Source: Methylomonas methanica
GTDB taxonomy: Bacteria > Pseudomonadota > Gammaproteobacteria > Methylococcales > Methylomonadaceae
Direction: 5' to 3'
DNA length: 64,000 nucleotides
Assembly: GCF_001644035.1 (NCBI RefSeq)
Contig: NZ_LUUG01000117.1
Span: 1 to 64,000, forward strand
Shown: piece after piece, positions 29,982 to 39,666 of the stretch
Position numbering within the stretch: position 1 is the stretch's first letter
How the letters are laid out: every line of letters begins with the position of its first letter
Position numbers and translations under genes: made by a program
Notes under the pieces: generated by a model
The model's input: only the letters and a program-made list of their open reading frames with translations
Database searches by the model: none
Told to the model about the DNA's origin: nothing

Positions 29982-30046
29982 TTTGTTAATTTCACTCGGC
30001 TCCTGCTTGCGCTGAAGAGACGATTATGAATTATTGGAAGTTCCCG

Positions 30047-31126
30047 CTAAATGTTCAGACTGTCTAAGGTCTGCAAAGCCCACTCAATATGCTCGCGCAC
30101 CATCTCCGAATCGTGACTAGATCTGTCAGATAAAGCCGCTTTGGCCTCTGGCGTTGCTTGACCATTGCCCAGCGCGACCGCGATATTGCGCAGCCAGCGC
30201 AAATGGCCGATGCGGCGAATCGCCGAACCTTCGGTTTTTTGCAGAAACTCGGCTTCGGTCCAGGCAAACAACTCAAGCAAGGTGGCCTGATCCAAACGAT
30301 GCCGGGGTTTGAAATCGTTTTCCGCGCTAAGTTTGGCGAAGCGGTTCCACGGACACACCAATTGGCAATCGTCGCAACCGTAAATTCGGTTACCCAGCAA
30401 GGGCCGAAACTCGACCGGGATGCTGCCATGCAATTCGATAGTTAAATACGATACGCAACGGCGGGCATCGACTTGATACGGGCCGACGATGGCTTGCGTT
30501 GGGCAAATATCCAGACAGGCCCGGCATTGCCCGCAATGATTGCTGGCGGCTTGGTCGCTTTGCAGCGCCAAGTCTGTGTAAATCTCGCCCAAAAAAAACC
30601 AGGAGCCGGCCCGGCGGTTGATCAGATTACTGTGCTTGCCTATCCAGCCCAACCCGGCTTTCTCGGCGATGGCTTTTTCCAAAACCGGGGCGCTATCGAC
30701 AAAGGCCCGGTAGCCGAACGGGCCAATCTCCGCGCTGATTTTGTCCGCCAGTTTTTGCAATCTATTCCGCAGCAGTTTGTGATAATCCCGGCCCAAGGCA
30801 TAGCGGGAGACAAACGCCGCAGCCGGATCGTCCAATAGCCGCTGGCTGGCAGCGGGCGGTTCCGGCAAATAGTCCATCCGGGCCGAAATAATGCTGCGCG
30901 TGCCTTCCTGCAGCAAGGCCGGTCGACTGCGTTTCAAACCGTGGGCGGCCATGTACTGCATCTCGCCGTTAAAGCCTTGGTCCAGCCAATGCTGTAGATG
31001 CCGTTCGGCGTCGTTCAGGTTGGTATCGCTGATGCCGATCTGCTGAAAACCCAATTCCTCGCCCCATTGCTTGATGCGTTGGACAAGCGCTGTCAAATCT
31101 TCGGTTTGGTGGGGAGGACTGTTCAA
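30047..31126 (-). CDS. queG: Epoxyqueuosine reductase QueG (359 aa)
   Basis: The last step of queuosine synthesis in tRNA, reducing epoxyqueuosine with cobalamin and two 4Fe-4S clusters. CGQCRACLDICPTQAI and CDDCQLVCPWNRFA give the eight cluster cysteines. FVDSAPVLEKAIAEKAGLGWIGKH is a family signature, and the C-terminal HEAT-like region is present. It is divergent from nnr as in E. coli, but here separated by about 2.1 kb of inserted genes. Confidence 0.96.
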   Translation of the reverse strand: MNSPPHQTEDLTALVQRIKQWGEELGFQQIGISDTNLNDAERHLQHWLDQGFNGEMQYMAAHGLKRSRPALLQEGTRSIISARMDYLPEPPAASQRLLDDPAAAFVSRYALGRDYHKLLRNRLQKLADKISAEIGPFGYRAFVDSAPVLEKAIAEKAGLGWIGKHSNLINRRAGSWFFLGEIYTDLALQSDQAASNHCGQCRACLDICPTQAIVGPYQVDARRCVSYLTIELHGSIPVEFRPLLGNRIYGCDDCQLVCPWNRFAKLSAENDFKPRHRLDQATLLELFAWTEAEFLQKTEGSAIRRIGHLRWLRNIAVALGNGQATPEAKAALSDRSSHDSEMVREHIEWALQTLDSLNI

Positions 31127-31150
31127 TCTAACGGAACCTTAGGCAAAATG

Positions 31151-31217
31151 TGTAGGGTCGAATTTATTCGACCTTAGGCTTTAAACAGCGGACAGGCCGA
31201 ATAAATTCGGCCCTACA
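31151..31217. repeat. 23-base inverted repeat
   Basis: Arms at 31151-31173 and 31195-31217 are complementary with two mismatches; both contain CGAATTTATTCG, itself palindromic, and the outer ends are TGTAGGG / CCCTACA. It lies 24 bases upstream of queG. This is a compact dispersed-repeat or small MITE-like structure. Confidence 0.7.
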
Positions 31218-31292
31218 TCCAATATTAGAACGGGTGATTTTATAAAAAGTCTACCTGAACATTTTTGATAAACGGCAATTCGCCCATCCCGG

Positions 31293-31874
31293 TTATTTGT
31301 CTTCTTTCTTATCAAATACCCCGCTAAAACTAAAGCCAATATCGATTTTGCCTATCTCCTCTATCACTTTCTGGCTTAATTCAGCCACCGGCTTATCGGA
31401 AAACACCGCGTAACGCATCAAATTTTCCGTATAGGTTTGCTTGTCTTTGTATTGGCTGTAAAACGCGAACATCAACGCCGCGATGCCGGTGACGGTGGTT
31501 TGCACAATCGCCGATTTATACCATTCGCGCTCGCCCAGCCGGTCTTTCAACAATACGCCCAGAGCCGGCCATAAAAACACCGCCATCGCAGACACCAGGG
31601 ACAACCAGAAAAACACTTTGTTTAAAATCGCATAGCTTCTGGCTTTGGCATACAGATCATAAATCAACACCAACTTGCGCTCTTCGTCTACTGTTGTAGG
31701 TTTAGTTTCGCCTGCCGGGCCAGTTTTACAGACAGCGGTTTTGGCGTAATCCATCAGCAATTTCGCACTGGTTTGATTGGGATTAAGGATGTTGATGACG
31801 TCCTTATCGCAGGATTCCGACGCGCATCCGCTCAGCGCAATTAGTGTCACGGTGATCAACAGAAACTGACGCAT
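31293..31874 (-). CDS. Putative lipoprotein with two membrane segments, unknown function (193 aa)
   Basis: Lipobox LSGC (C17) ends a signal sequence. A 60-residue polar region follows, then two hydrophobic segments (about 84-107 VFFWLSLVSAMAVFLWPALGVLL and about 122-140 AIVQTTVTGIAALMFAFYSQY) and a charged C-terminus. A lipoprotein that also contains two strongly hydrophobic helices is unusual; it may instead be an inner-membrane protein with three helices. No family recognised. It lies between queG and the Mrr-like nuclease, in a stretch absent from the usual queG-nnr junction. Confidence 0.7.
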   Translation of the reverse strand: MRQFLLITVTLIALSGCASESCDKDVINILNPNQTSAKLLMDYAKTAVCKTGPAGETKPTTVDEERKLVLIYDLYAKARSYAILNKVFFWLSLVSAMAVFLWPALGVLLKDRLGEREWYKSAIVQTTVTGIAALMFAFYSQYKDKQTYTENLMRYAVFSDKPVAELSQKVIEEIGKIDIGFSFSGVFDKKEDK

Positions 31875-32032
31875 GGTTTTGCTCCGTATCGATTTAGTGG
31901 GGCAATTGTTGCATAATCGATTGGATAGATCGTGGGGAAAATGCTCTGTTAACCAACGAGGTGGCTACCAGATGATTTATCATCCTTCAATGTTTAGCTA
32001 TTTAAATTCTTGTTAGAACTTTCAGGATAGCC

Positions 32033-32962
32033 ATGGCTTCTCCAGTAGAACAGTTGTACGAAACTATATACGGTGAGTTGCCGTCGAAATCAGGAGCAGC
32101 GTTCGAGCGCCTTGCGTCCATTGCCATTTTCTTGCTCGAGGGTGGCGAAGTACGTCACGACGCCAATTTGAGAGGGCAGTTTTCTAAAACTCTGTATCAA
32201 CTTGATGTTCATCACAAGCCAACTGCAGGTGACAAAGCAACAATGGGCGAGGCAAAGGATTATTCCAACAGGGGAGCAAAAGTTGGTAGAGGAGATCTTC
32301 AAAAACTAGGCGGAGCTTTGCCAGACCTTGCTGAAATCAAAAGTGGCGCGTTTTTCTCTGCTACTGGTTTCACCGCTCCTGCAAAAAAGTATGCACAGGC
32401 AGCAAAGGCCATAACCGGAGGAAAGGAAATCAACCTTTATGAACTCTTGCTAAGCACTGAGCAAGATGAAAATGGATTCGTAAAAAAGATCATCATCAAC
32501 GTACACTTTGAGATTCCAGCGCCATCCCATGGTCAGTTCATCCCAGCATTAACAGAGGAAGCCCAAGAGCTATTGAAGTCCAAGTTCCTCAAGGAAGGCG
32601 AGTCAAAGTTTACATACCAGTTAGGGCTGAGTGAGTTCTTTGATGCGTCGGGAAGTCCTATACTATCCCTGGAAACACTAACGACCACTGGGTATGGCGA
32701 GGCGAGCGATGATGACAAAACGTCCCATGGTTGCTATTTGCTGCCTGGGCATCACTTGAACATAAATGGGGTCCTAGCAGAACTCAAAGGACTTGAATAC
32801 CATGTCCCTCACGAGTATTTCACAAGGCAAATCATCATCACGGATGACAGCACGAATAGATTCGTGGTGAAGGATGAGTCAGGCGAATCTCTATTAATTC
32901 TTACGGACAAACGCTTGCGAGAGTTTTCATTCGACGATCAGGGGAATTTACTCAAAAAATAG
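32033..32962 (+). CDS. Mrr-like / PD-(D/E)xK restriction endonuclease-type protein (309 aa)
   Basis: The N-terminal 100 residues match the Mrr-type nuclease pattern: GAAFERLASIAIFLLEGG (E25), D58 in YQLDV, and E73-x-K75 in MGEAKDY, followed by GRGDLQKLGGAL. The remaining 200 residues are unrecognised and could be a target-recognition or regulatory part. No methyltransferase or other defence gene lies nearby, so if active it should act on modified or foreign DNA (type IV-like) or be self-limited. It reads visibly more AT-rich than its neighbours, suggesting transfer. Confidence 0.75.
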   Translation: MASPVEQLYETIYGELPSKSGAAFERLASIAIFLLEGGEVRHDANLRGQFSKTLYQLDVHHKPTAGDKATMGEAKDYSNRGAKVGRGDLQKLGGALPDLAEIKSGAFFSATGFTAPAKKYAQAAKAITGGKEINLYELLLSTEQDENGFVKKIIINVHFEIPAPSHGQFIPALTEEAQELLKSKFLKEGESKFTYQLGLSEFFDASGSPILSLETLTTTGYGEASDDDKTSHGCYLLPGHHLNINGVLAELKGLEYHVPHEYFTRQIIITDDSTNRFVVKDESGESLLILTDKRLREFSFDDQGNLLKK

Positions 32963-33239
32963 GCAAAAATTTTAACTGTCGATCCAATGAACACCAACAC
33001 TTTGTGTCGTCTCTGGATAACATGGATATTGAAAGTATAACTTGTCATTGTGTTGAAGTTTTCGTAAGAGCGAGCAGATAATCGGAGTGTCAACCTCCAC
33101 CCTTGTTAGCGGTGATTGAATTTGCTTAGGCGGAAGATAGGTGCTGTCCGACAAAATGCCAGAGAAGAGCATTTACGCAATCCCGGTAAAATCAGCGCCA
33201 ATAATCTCAATATTCTATCGATTTTCCCAAGGCCACGAC

Positions 33240-34703
33240 ATGCAAACGCCCCAAAACAAACTCTACTGCACCGCCCAAATTCGCGAGGCCGAGCGATACG
33301 CGATCGACGAACTGGGGATTCCGGGCCGGGAATTGATGCGCCGGGCCGGTTACGCGCTGTTCGAGCAGATACGGCAGCATTGGCCGGAACAACAAATAGT
33401 CACTGTGTTTTGCGGCGCCGGCAATAACGGCGGCGATGGTTACGTGGTTGCGAAGTTGGCCTTGCAGGCAAATTATCAGGTAAGCGTTTATGCCTTGACC
33501 GATCCAAATGTTTTGCCGGGCGACGCGCTTAGTGCCTATCAAGATTTTTTACAGGCTGGTGGCAGTGTCAGCGACTTCGAAGCCGGACAATCCAAGCTGC
33601 AAGGCGTCATAGTCGATGCCTTGTTCGGTATCGGTTTGAGTCGTGATGTGGGTGAAGTTTATACGTTAGCCATTGCGGCTATCAATGCTTCGAGCTGTCC
33701 GGTGGTTGCCGTTGATGTGCCGTCTGGTTTGCATGCCTACACCGGCTCGGTATTGGGTTGCGCGGTCAAGGCTGATTTGACGGTGACTTTCATCGGTTTG
33801 AAGTGCGGCTTGTATACCGGAGAAGCGGCTGAGTATTGCGGTGAGATCGTTTGCAGCACTCTGGATATAGAGGACGCAGTTCTTGCGGCAATGCCGCCAT
33901 TCGCGCTATTGCTGGACAAAATCGAGTTGCCGCGCCGCGCGCGCATTGCCCACAAAGGCCATTTCGGGCATGTGTTGTTGGTTGGCGGCAATCTGGGTTA
34001 TACCGGGGCGATACGTTTGGCGGGCGAGGCGGCCTTGCGTTCCGGCGCCGGTCTGGTTAGCATCGCCACCCGCGCCGCGCATAGCAGCTTGATTAATATT
34101 GGCCGGCCGGAGTTAATGTGTCATGGCGTGGAATGCGGCGAAACTTTGCAAGCCTTGCTGGATAAAGCCAGCGTGGTGGTGATCGGGCCGGGTCTGGGGC
34201 AGGATGATTGGGCCAGGGAGATGTTTAACACAGTAATAGCCAGCGATAAGCCTTGCGTGCTCGATGCCGACGCCTTGAATTTGCTCGCGGAGCAGTCGAC
34301 GCGGCGCGAGAATTGGGTGTTAACACCGCACCCCGGCGAAGCCGCACGCTTGCTGGGTTGTAATACGCGGCAAATCTCGTCAGATCGTTTTGCAGCCTTA
34401 ACGGACATGCAAAATCAGTACGGCGGCACCTGTTTATTAAAAGGCGCCGGCACCTTGATCAGTAACGGCGAAACGGTGTATGTCGGCACTACCGGCAACC
34501 CAGGAATGGCTAGCGGTGGCATGGGCGATGTGTTGTCGGGTTTGATCGGCGGCTTGCTGGCACAGGGGTTGAGCTTGGATGAAGCGACGCGGTTGGGCGT
34601 GTATGTGCATGGCGAAGCCGCCGACAGTTTGGCTTTGGAATTTGGCGAGCGTGGCTTGCTGGCCGGCGACTTGCCGGAACGAATTAGGAAATTATTGAAT
34701 TAA
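33240..34703 (+). CDS. nnr: Bifunctional NAD(P)HX epimerase/dehydratase (487 aa)
   Basis: Repairs hydrated NAD(P)H. The N-terminal epimerase domain has FCGAGNNGGDGYVVAK and AVDVPSGLHAYTG. The C-terminal ADP-dependent dehydratase domain has GPGLGQDDW, DADALNLL, TPHPGEAARLLG and GNPGMASGGMGDVLSG. The ATG at 33240 (MQTPQNKLYCTAQIREAER) is the family start; the frame is open to 33141. Its stop overlaps tsaE by one base. Confidence 0.95.
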   Translation: MQTPQNKLYCTAQIREAERYAIDELGIPGRELMRRAGYALFEQIRQHWPEQQIVTVFCGAGNNGGDGYVVAKLALQANYQVSVYALTDPNVLPGDALSAYQDFLQAGGSVSDFEAGQSKLQGVIVDALFGIGLSRDVGEVYTLAIAAINASSCPVVAVDVPSGLHAYTGSVLGCAVKADLTVTFIGLKCGLYTGEAAEYCGEIVCSTLDIEDAVLAAMPPFALLLDKIELPRRARIAHKGHFGHVLLVGGNLGYTGAIRLAGEAALRSGAGLVSIATRAAHSSLINIGRPELMCHGVECGETLQALLDKASVVVIGPGLGQDDWAREMFNTVIASDKPCVLDADALNLLAEQSTRRENWVLTPHPGEAARLLGCNTRQISSDRFAALTDMQNQYGGTCLLKGAGTLISNGETVYVGTTGNPGMASGGMGDVLSGLIGGLLAQGLSLDEATRLGVYVHGEAADSLALEFGERGLLAGDLPERIRKLLN

Positions 34704-35173
34704 TGAATATCTCGCTGGAAACCCCCGAAGATACCGAAGCGCTGGGCGCCGCGCTCTGGCAAGCCCTGCCGGCAAAATGTCTACTATTTTTGTACGGCGA
34801 ATTGGGCGCCGGCAAGACCACACTGGTACGCGGCTTGTTACGTGCCGCCGGTCATCAAGGCGCGGTGAAAAGCCCCACGTATACCTTGGTTGAGGAATAT
34901 GAAGTGAATAGCCGGCGCTTGTTTCATTTTGATTTGTATAGGCTGAAAGATCCGGAAGAACTGGAATGGATGGGCATGGACGATTATCTGAATCAAAACG
35001 CGTTGTGCTGCATCGAATGGCCGCAAATGGGCGCGGGGTTTTTGCCCACGGCCGATCTGGAAGTAAAGTTGAATTATTTTCAGCAACAACGTACCGCTGA
35101 AATCAATGTGTTAGCAAAAAATCGGCTAAATGGTATAAAACTAAACTGGAAAAACAATAACCTACTGCTATAA
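34703..35173 (+). CDS. tsaE: tRNA threonylcarbamoyladenosine biosynthesis protein TsaE (156 aa)
   Basis: An ATPase of the TsaBDE complex that makes t6A37 in tRNA. The P-loop reads GELGAGKTTLVRG, followed by KSPTYTLVEEY, FHFDLYRL and the Walker-B-like CIEWPQMG. ATG overlaps the nnr stop (TAATG). It continues the conserved nnr-tsaE-amidase-mutL order. Confidence 0.96.
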   Translation: MNISLETPEDTEALGAALWQALPAKCLLFLYGELGAGKTTLVRGLLRAAGHQGAVKSPTYTLVEEYEVNSRRLFHFDLYRLKDPEELEWMGMDDYLNQNALCCIEWPQMGAGFLPTADLEVKLNYFQQQRTAEINVLAKNRLNGIKLNWKNNNLLL

Positions 35174-35199
35174 TTTCAACGAAGTTGTCACTAGTGGAA

Positions 35200-36762
35200 A
35201 TGCGGGGTATGCAGCAGATGTTTAGAATTTTCTGGATATGGGGTTTGTTATTACCCACGTTTTCCGCATTCGCGGCTCAGACTGAACTGGGTGCGGTCAC
35301 TTACTCATCGGCCAATCAACTATTGGTCAACCTGCCGAGCACGGTCAAGCATCACGCGTTTGTTTTGAAAAGTCCTAACCGTCTGGTCGTGGATTTTGTC
35401 GACGCCAAAATGACGCAGGGTTTGAATCAACCGGCTGCGGATCATCCCTTGTTTGGCTTTGCCCGTAGCGCGATGCGTAACAACAAAGATTTGCGTATCG
35501 TCGTCGAATTGAAATCTGATGCCGACGCCAAAGTAGCCATGGTCGGCAAGAATCTGCAAATCGATTTGGCCGCAAAAGATCAGCCGGCGCAGCCGCAATT
35601 GGCAGCCAAACCAGCGGAAAGAGCGTTTACTCCTGTCGTTGCGGTTAAAACTGAAAAAACGGCAGCCACATCAGTGATTGCCGTTGCCGAAAAAGCCGAT
35701 AAATCCAGCAAAAAATCCGAGACCACTGCCAAACCTGTCGCGGTTAAATCCGTCGCCAAAGCCAAAGGTCGTAACATCATCGTTGCCATCGATGCCGGCC
35801 ACGGCGGTAAGGACGTCGGTGCGCAAGGCGCTAACGGCACCCAGGAAAAAGACGTGGTCTTTGCGATTGCCAAGAGTTTGCAAGGGATGGTCAACAGCCA
35901 GCCGGGCATGAAGGCGGTGATGATTCGTGACGGCGATTATTTTGTGAAGTTAAACGAGCGCCGCCGCATTGCCCGTGCCGCTAAAGCCGATTTGTTCGTG
36001 TCCATCCACGCCGATGCGTTCAGCGATAGCCAAGCGCATGGCGCATCAGTTTATACCTTGGCGAGCAACGGTGCTTCCAGCGCCGGTGCCGGTTGGTTGG
36101 CCGCCAGTGAAAACGCGGTAGATGGCGGCGGCGAGGACAGGGATGACACATTGACGTCGGTATTGATGGACTTATCCAACAAAGCCGCGAAAGAAGCTAG
36201 TCAGAATGTCGGCAACAAGGTTTTAAGAAGCGTGAAAAGCGTCGGCCATCTGCATAGAAGCGCGGTGCAAAAAGCCGGTTTCGTGGTGTTGAAGTCAGCG
36301 GAAATTCCCTCGATTCTGGTGGAAACCGCCTTCATTTCCAATCCGGAAGAAGAGCGTCGTTTGAATACCAAGGCCTATCAAAACAAAATGGCTTCGGCGG
36401 TATTTAGCGGGATAGTCGGCCACTTTAAACAATATGCGCCGGCCGATACGATGATGGCTCAGCTGAATCGTTCCGGCAAATCCAAAGCAGTGCAATTGGC
36501 TGCGTTGGCTGTGGATGACAATGAACCGGTGGCTAAAGCGAAAACAGAGCAAAAACCGCTGTTGGCGGCTAGAGAGCTGGATGCTGCTCCGACAGTGGTG
36601 GCGAGCAATGCCGGCACCCATCATGTGATCAACCGCGGCGAAACGCTGTCCGGCATAGCCCAACAATACGGGATCAGTATGCGGGCTTTGCGTATGGCCA
36701 ATGCGATGAACGACGGCAACGTGCGCATCGGCCAAGTGTTGCAGATTCCGCGAGACAGCTAA
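35200..36762 (+). CDS. amiB: N-acetylmuramoyl-L-alanine amidase, AMIN-Amidase_3-LysM (520 aa)
   Basis: A periplasmic zinc amidase that splits septal peptidoglycan. A signal peptide (ending FSAFA) is followed by an AMIN domain (about 30-125), a long Lys/Ala-rich linker, an Amidase_3 domain with AIDAGHGGKDVGAQG, the zinc His in SIHADAF and the catalytic Glu in ILVETAFISNPEE, and a C-terminal LysM repeat (HVINRGETLSGIAQQYG). The start is unsure: ATG at 35200, 35209 or 35218, or TTG at 35185. amiB is chosen by synteny with E. coli tsaE-amiB-mutL. Confidence 0.9.
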   Translation: MRGMQQMFRIFWIWGLLLPTFSAFAAQTELGAVTYSSANQLLVNLPSTVKHHAFVLKSPNRLVVDFVDAKMTQGLNQPAADHPLFGFARSAMRNNKDLRIVVELKSDADAKVAMVGKNLQIDLAAKDQPAQPQLAAKPAERAFTPVVAVKTEKTAATSVIAVAEKADKSSKKSETTAKPVAVKSVAKAKGRNIIVAIDAGHGGKDVGAQGANGTQEKDVVFAIAKSLQGMVNSQPGMKAVMIRDGDYFVKLNERRRIARAAKADLFVSIHADAFSDSQAHGASVYTLASNGASSAGAGWLAASENAVDGGGEDRDDTLTSVLMDLSNKAAKEASQNVGNKVLRSVKSVGHLHRSAVQKAGFVVLKSAEIPSILVETAFISNPEEERRLNTKAYQNKMASAVFSGIVGHFKQYAPADTMMAQLNRSGKSKAVQLAALAVDDNEPVAKAKTEQKPLLAARELDAAPTVVASNAGTHHVINRGETLSGIAQQYGISMRALRMANAMNDGNVRIGQVLQIPRDS

Positions 36763-36774
36763 TAATCCAATCTA

Positions 36775-36802
36775 AAACGGGGCGAATCATTTCGCCCCGT
36801 TT
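36775..36802 (+). terminator. Hairpin after the amidase gene
   Basis: AAACGGGGCGAA and TTCGCCCCGTTT pair perfectly over 12 bases around TCAT. The tail is only TTTCATTTCC, so termination may be partial and mutL could be read through. Confidence 0.7.
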
Positions 36803-36846
36803 CATTTCCATCCGCTAAAATACGCGCTTTTTCCCGAGCGCAGCCG

Positions 36847-38727
36847 ATGCGGATTCACGCCTTACCCACTCAATTAGTCAATCAAATCGCCGCCGGCGAG
36901 GTGGTCGAGCGCCCGGCGTCCGTGGTCAAAGAGCTGGTGGAAAATTGTTTTGATGCCGGCGCGACGCAGATTCAGATTGATGTGGAACAGGGTGGGGCGC
37001 GGCAAATCAAAATTCGCGATAACGGCTGCGGCATCGTCAAAGACGATTTGGCACTGGCATTATCCCGGCATGCGACCAGTAAGATTGCTTCCTTGGACGA
37101 TTTGGAACGTGTGATCAGCATGGGTTTTCGCGGCGAGGCCTTGCCCAGCATCAGCTCGGTGGCACGCTTGACCTTGATTTCCCGCACCGCCGATGCCGAA
37201 TGCGCCTGGCAAGTCAGTGCCGATGGCACCGAGCAAAATTTCGATCCGCAACCCGATCCGCATCCGCTCGGCACCACGGTGGATGTGCGTGACCTGTTTT
37301 ACAACACGCCGGCCCGCCGCAAGTTTTTAAAAGCCGAAAAGACCGAATTTACCCATATCGAGAGCCTGATCCAAAAGTTGGCTTTGGCACGTTTCGATGT
37401 CGGCTTTGTGTTGAATCACAATCAGCGTGAAGTGCTGAATCTCAAGCCCGCCGCGACACAGGACGCTCAGGAAAAACGCATCGCCGCGATTTGCGGCTCG
37501 GCTTTTGTTGAGAACAGCGTGAAGATCGATTTCGCGGCGTCCGGTCTGCATCTGCACGGTTGGGTCGGCTTGCCTACTTTCTCCCGCAGCCAGCAGGATA
37601 TGCAGTTTTTTTACGTCAATGGCCGGCTGATCAAGGACCGATTGGTCGCCCATGCGGTGAAACAGGCTTATCAGGATGTGTTGTACCACGGCAGGCATCC
37701 GGTGTTTGTCTTGTACTTGGAACTCGATCCGGCCTTGGTAGATGTCAATGCGCATCCAACCAAGCTGGAAGTGCGGTTTAGGGAAGGGCGGATGGTGCAC
37801 GATTTTCTGTTTCAGGCTTTACACCGCAGCTTGGCCGATCAACGACCCGGCGGTACGCAAGTTGCGCAGCAGATCGAAATAGCCGCCGATTTTTCGGAAA
37901 CACAAACTTCGGTAGCGCCGCTAAGAACGCCGTTGAATCAACAAACGTCCTTGCCGCTGACCTTGCCGGAACCCGGTTTGGATAGTATTCAGCAAAGAAC
38001 CGCGCCCGAGGCATTCGGCGCTTATCGCTACCCGCCCGAGCGGGCGAATTTGTCCGATGTGGCAGAGCAAATCAAGGCTTACGGCAAACTTTATCCGCAG
38101 ACCGACCGCGCCAACCCAACTCAGCCCGCCATAGAATCGGCGATGCCGCCCTTGGGGTTTGCGCTGGCGCATATCCACAATATTTACATCCTGGCCGAGA
38201 CGGCCTCAGGCATCATTTTGGTCGACGCCCACGCCGCCCACGAACGGGTGACGTATGAACGGCTGAAACAACATTATCTGAATCGAGCCATTGTCTCCCA
38301 GCCGCTGTTGCTGCCTATCAAGTTACAAGTCACCGCCGCCGAGGCCGACTTGGCCGAGCAAGAGCATGAATTTTTTACGGGTTTGGGTTTTGAAATCAAC
38401 CGCTCCGGCCCGGAAGCCGTGGTGTTGAGAGCCACGCCGGCCTTGTTGGCAAAAGCCGATGTTGATCAGTTGGTGCGCGATATTCTGGCCGATCTGGCCA
38501 CCCACGGCGTCAGTCATAAAGCCCAGGAAAGTCTTAATGCGATTTTGGCGACCATGGCTTGTCATAGCTCGGTGCGCGCCAAGCGCAAACTCAGCATCGA
38601 GGAAATGAACGCCTTGTTGCGCGACATGGAGCAGACCGAGCGTATCGGTCAATGCAACCATGGCCGGCCGACCTGGGTGGCGCTGAGTCATCAGGATTTG
38701 GACCGGTTTTTCATGCGCGGCCAATAA
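36847..38727 (+). CDS. mutL: DNA mismatch repair protein MutL (626 aa)
   Basis: A GHKL ATPase coupling MutS to downstream repair factors. The N-terminal motifs are GEVVERPASVVKELVENCFD, DNGCGI and FRGEALPSISSVA; the C-terminal dimerisation domain ends with CHSSVRAKRKLSIEEMN and QCNHGRPTW. No DQHAx2Ex4E endonuclease motif is seen (here it reads DAHAAHERVTYE), as in MutH-type species or weakly active MutL. The miaA ATG follows the stop with no gap. Confidence 0.96.
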   Translation: MRIHALPTQLVNQIAAGEVVERPASVVKELVENCFDAGATQIQIDVEQGGARQIKIRDNGCGIVKDDLALALSRHATSKIASLDDLERVISMGFRGEALPSISSVARLTLISRTADAECAWQVSADGTEQNFDPQPDPHPLGTTVDVRDLFYNTPARRKFLKAEKTEFTHIESLIQKLALARFDVGFVLNHNQREVLNLKPAATQDAQEKRIAAICGSAFVENSVKIDFAASGLHLHGWVGLPTFSRSQQDMQFFYVNGRLIKDRLVAHAVKQAYQDVLYHGRHPVFVLYLELDPALVDVNAHPTKLEVRFREGRMVHDFLFQALHRSLADQRPGGTQVAQQIEIAADFSETQTSVAPLRTPLNQQTSLPLTLPEPGLDSIQQRTAPEAFGAYRYPPERANLSDVAEQIKAYGKLYPQTDRANPTQPAIESAMPPLGFALAHIHNIYILAETASGIILVDAHAAHERVTYERLKQHYLNRAIVSQPLLLPIKLQVTAAEADLAEQEHEFFTGLGFEINRSGPEAVVLRATPALLAKADVDQLVRDILADLATHGVSHKAQESLNAILATMACHSSVRAKRKLSIEEMNALLRDMEQTERIGQCNHGRPTWVALSHQDLDRFFMRGQ

Positions 38728-39666
38728 ATGAGTGAGATAAAAAAGCCGTCGGCCATCCTGTTGATGGGGCCGACCGCATCCGGTAAAACCGCGCTTGGCG
38801 TGGCGATGGCGCAAGCCATGAATGCCGAGATTATCAGCGTCGATTCGGCCTTGGTCTACAAAGGCATGGACATCGGCACCGCCAAGCCCACGCTGGCGGA
38901 GCGAGCTGGAGTGTCGCATCATTTGATCGATATTCTCGATCCCCGCGAAGCGTTTTCCACCGGCCAATTCCGCAACCGCGCTTTGGAGTTGATGGCAGAT
39001 ATTACGGAGCGCGGCAAATTGCCCTTGTTAGTCGGCGGCACCATGTTGTACTTCAGCGCCTTGACGCAGGGTTTGGCGCAATTGCCTGAAGCCGATCCGG
39101 AGATACGCCAGCGATTAGATCAGGTATTGCAAGACTTGGGTAAGGAGGTGTTGCATGCCCGTCTGGCGCAAGTCGATCCGCAAGCGGCGGCGCGGATTCA
39201 TGTCAACGATCCGCAACGCATTCAGCGGGCCTTGGAAGTTTATGAAATCAGCGGCCGACCGCTATCCAGTTTTTTCGACGCCAATCAAGACGCTGAGCAT
39301 CCCTTTCGGTTTATCAAGCTGATCGTAGCGCCCGAGCAGCGTAGTACCTTACACGCCAAAATCGCCGAGCGTTTCGACCAGATGCTGGCGCAAGGCTTTC
39401 TCGACGAGGTCCAGGCTTTATGGCAACGCGGCGATATGGACGAAAGCATGCCATCGATACGCTGTGTCGGTTACCGGCAAGCGTGGTCTTATCTAAGCGG
39501 CGAATACGATATGGCGACAATGCGCGACAAAGCCATCATCGCCACCCGGCAACTGGCCAAGCGCCAATTTACCTGGCTGCGTAAGGAACAGGATGCCCAT
39601 CATTTGATCACTGGCTCTGAAGGCTTGCTTGAGCAAGCCTTGGCCTACTGCCGTAACCATGAATAA
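38728..39666 (+). CDS. miaA: tRNA dimethylallyltransferase MiaA (312 aa)
   Basis: Adds the isopentenyl group to A37 of UNN-reading tRNAs. P-loop LMGPTASGKTALG, then DSALVYKGMDIGTAKPT, GGTMLYFSAL and SIRCVGYRQAW are family motifs. It abuts mutL; the folate ligase overlaps its end by 8 bases. In many relatives hfq follows directly, which is not so here. Confidence 0.96.
   Translation: MSEIKKPSAILLMGPTASGKTALGVAMAQAMNAEIISVDSALVYKGMDIGTAKPTLAERAGVSHHLIDILDPREAFSTGQFRNRALELMADITERGKLPLLVGGTMLYFSALTQGLAQLPEADPEIRQRLDQVLQDLGKEVLHARLAQVDPQAAARIHVNDPQRIQRALEVYEISGRPLSSFFDANQDAEHPFRFIKLIVAPEQRSTLHAKIAERFDQMLAQGFLDEVQALWQRGDMDESMPSIRCVGYRQAWSYLSGEYDMATMRDKAIIATRQLAKRQFTWLRKEQDAHHLITGSEGLLEQALAYCRNHE

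Noticed and set aside
32972-33172. 66-aa leftward open frame in the gap before nnr
   Set aside because: No ribosome site and no recognisable composition or motif; it lies in a gap with nothing else to support it.
36847-38727. MutL endonuclease activity
   Set aside because: The DQHAx2Ex4E motif of endonuclease-active MutL is not present.
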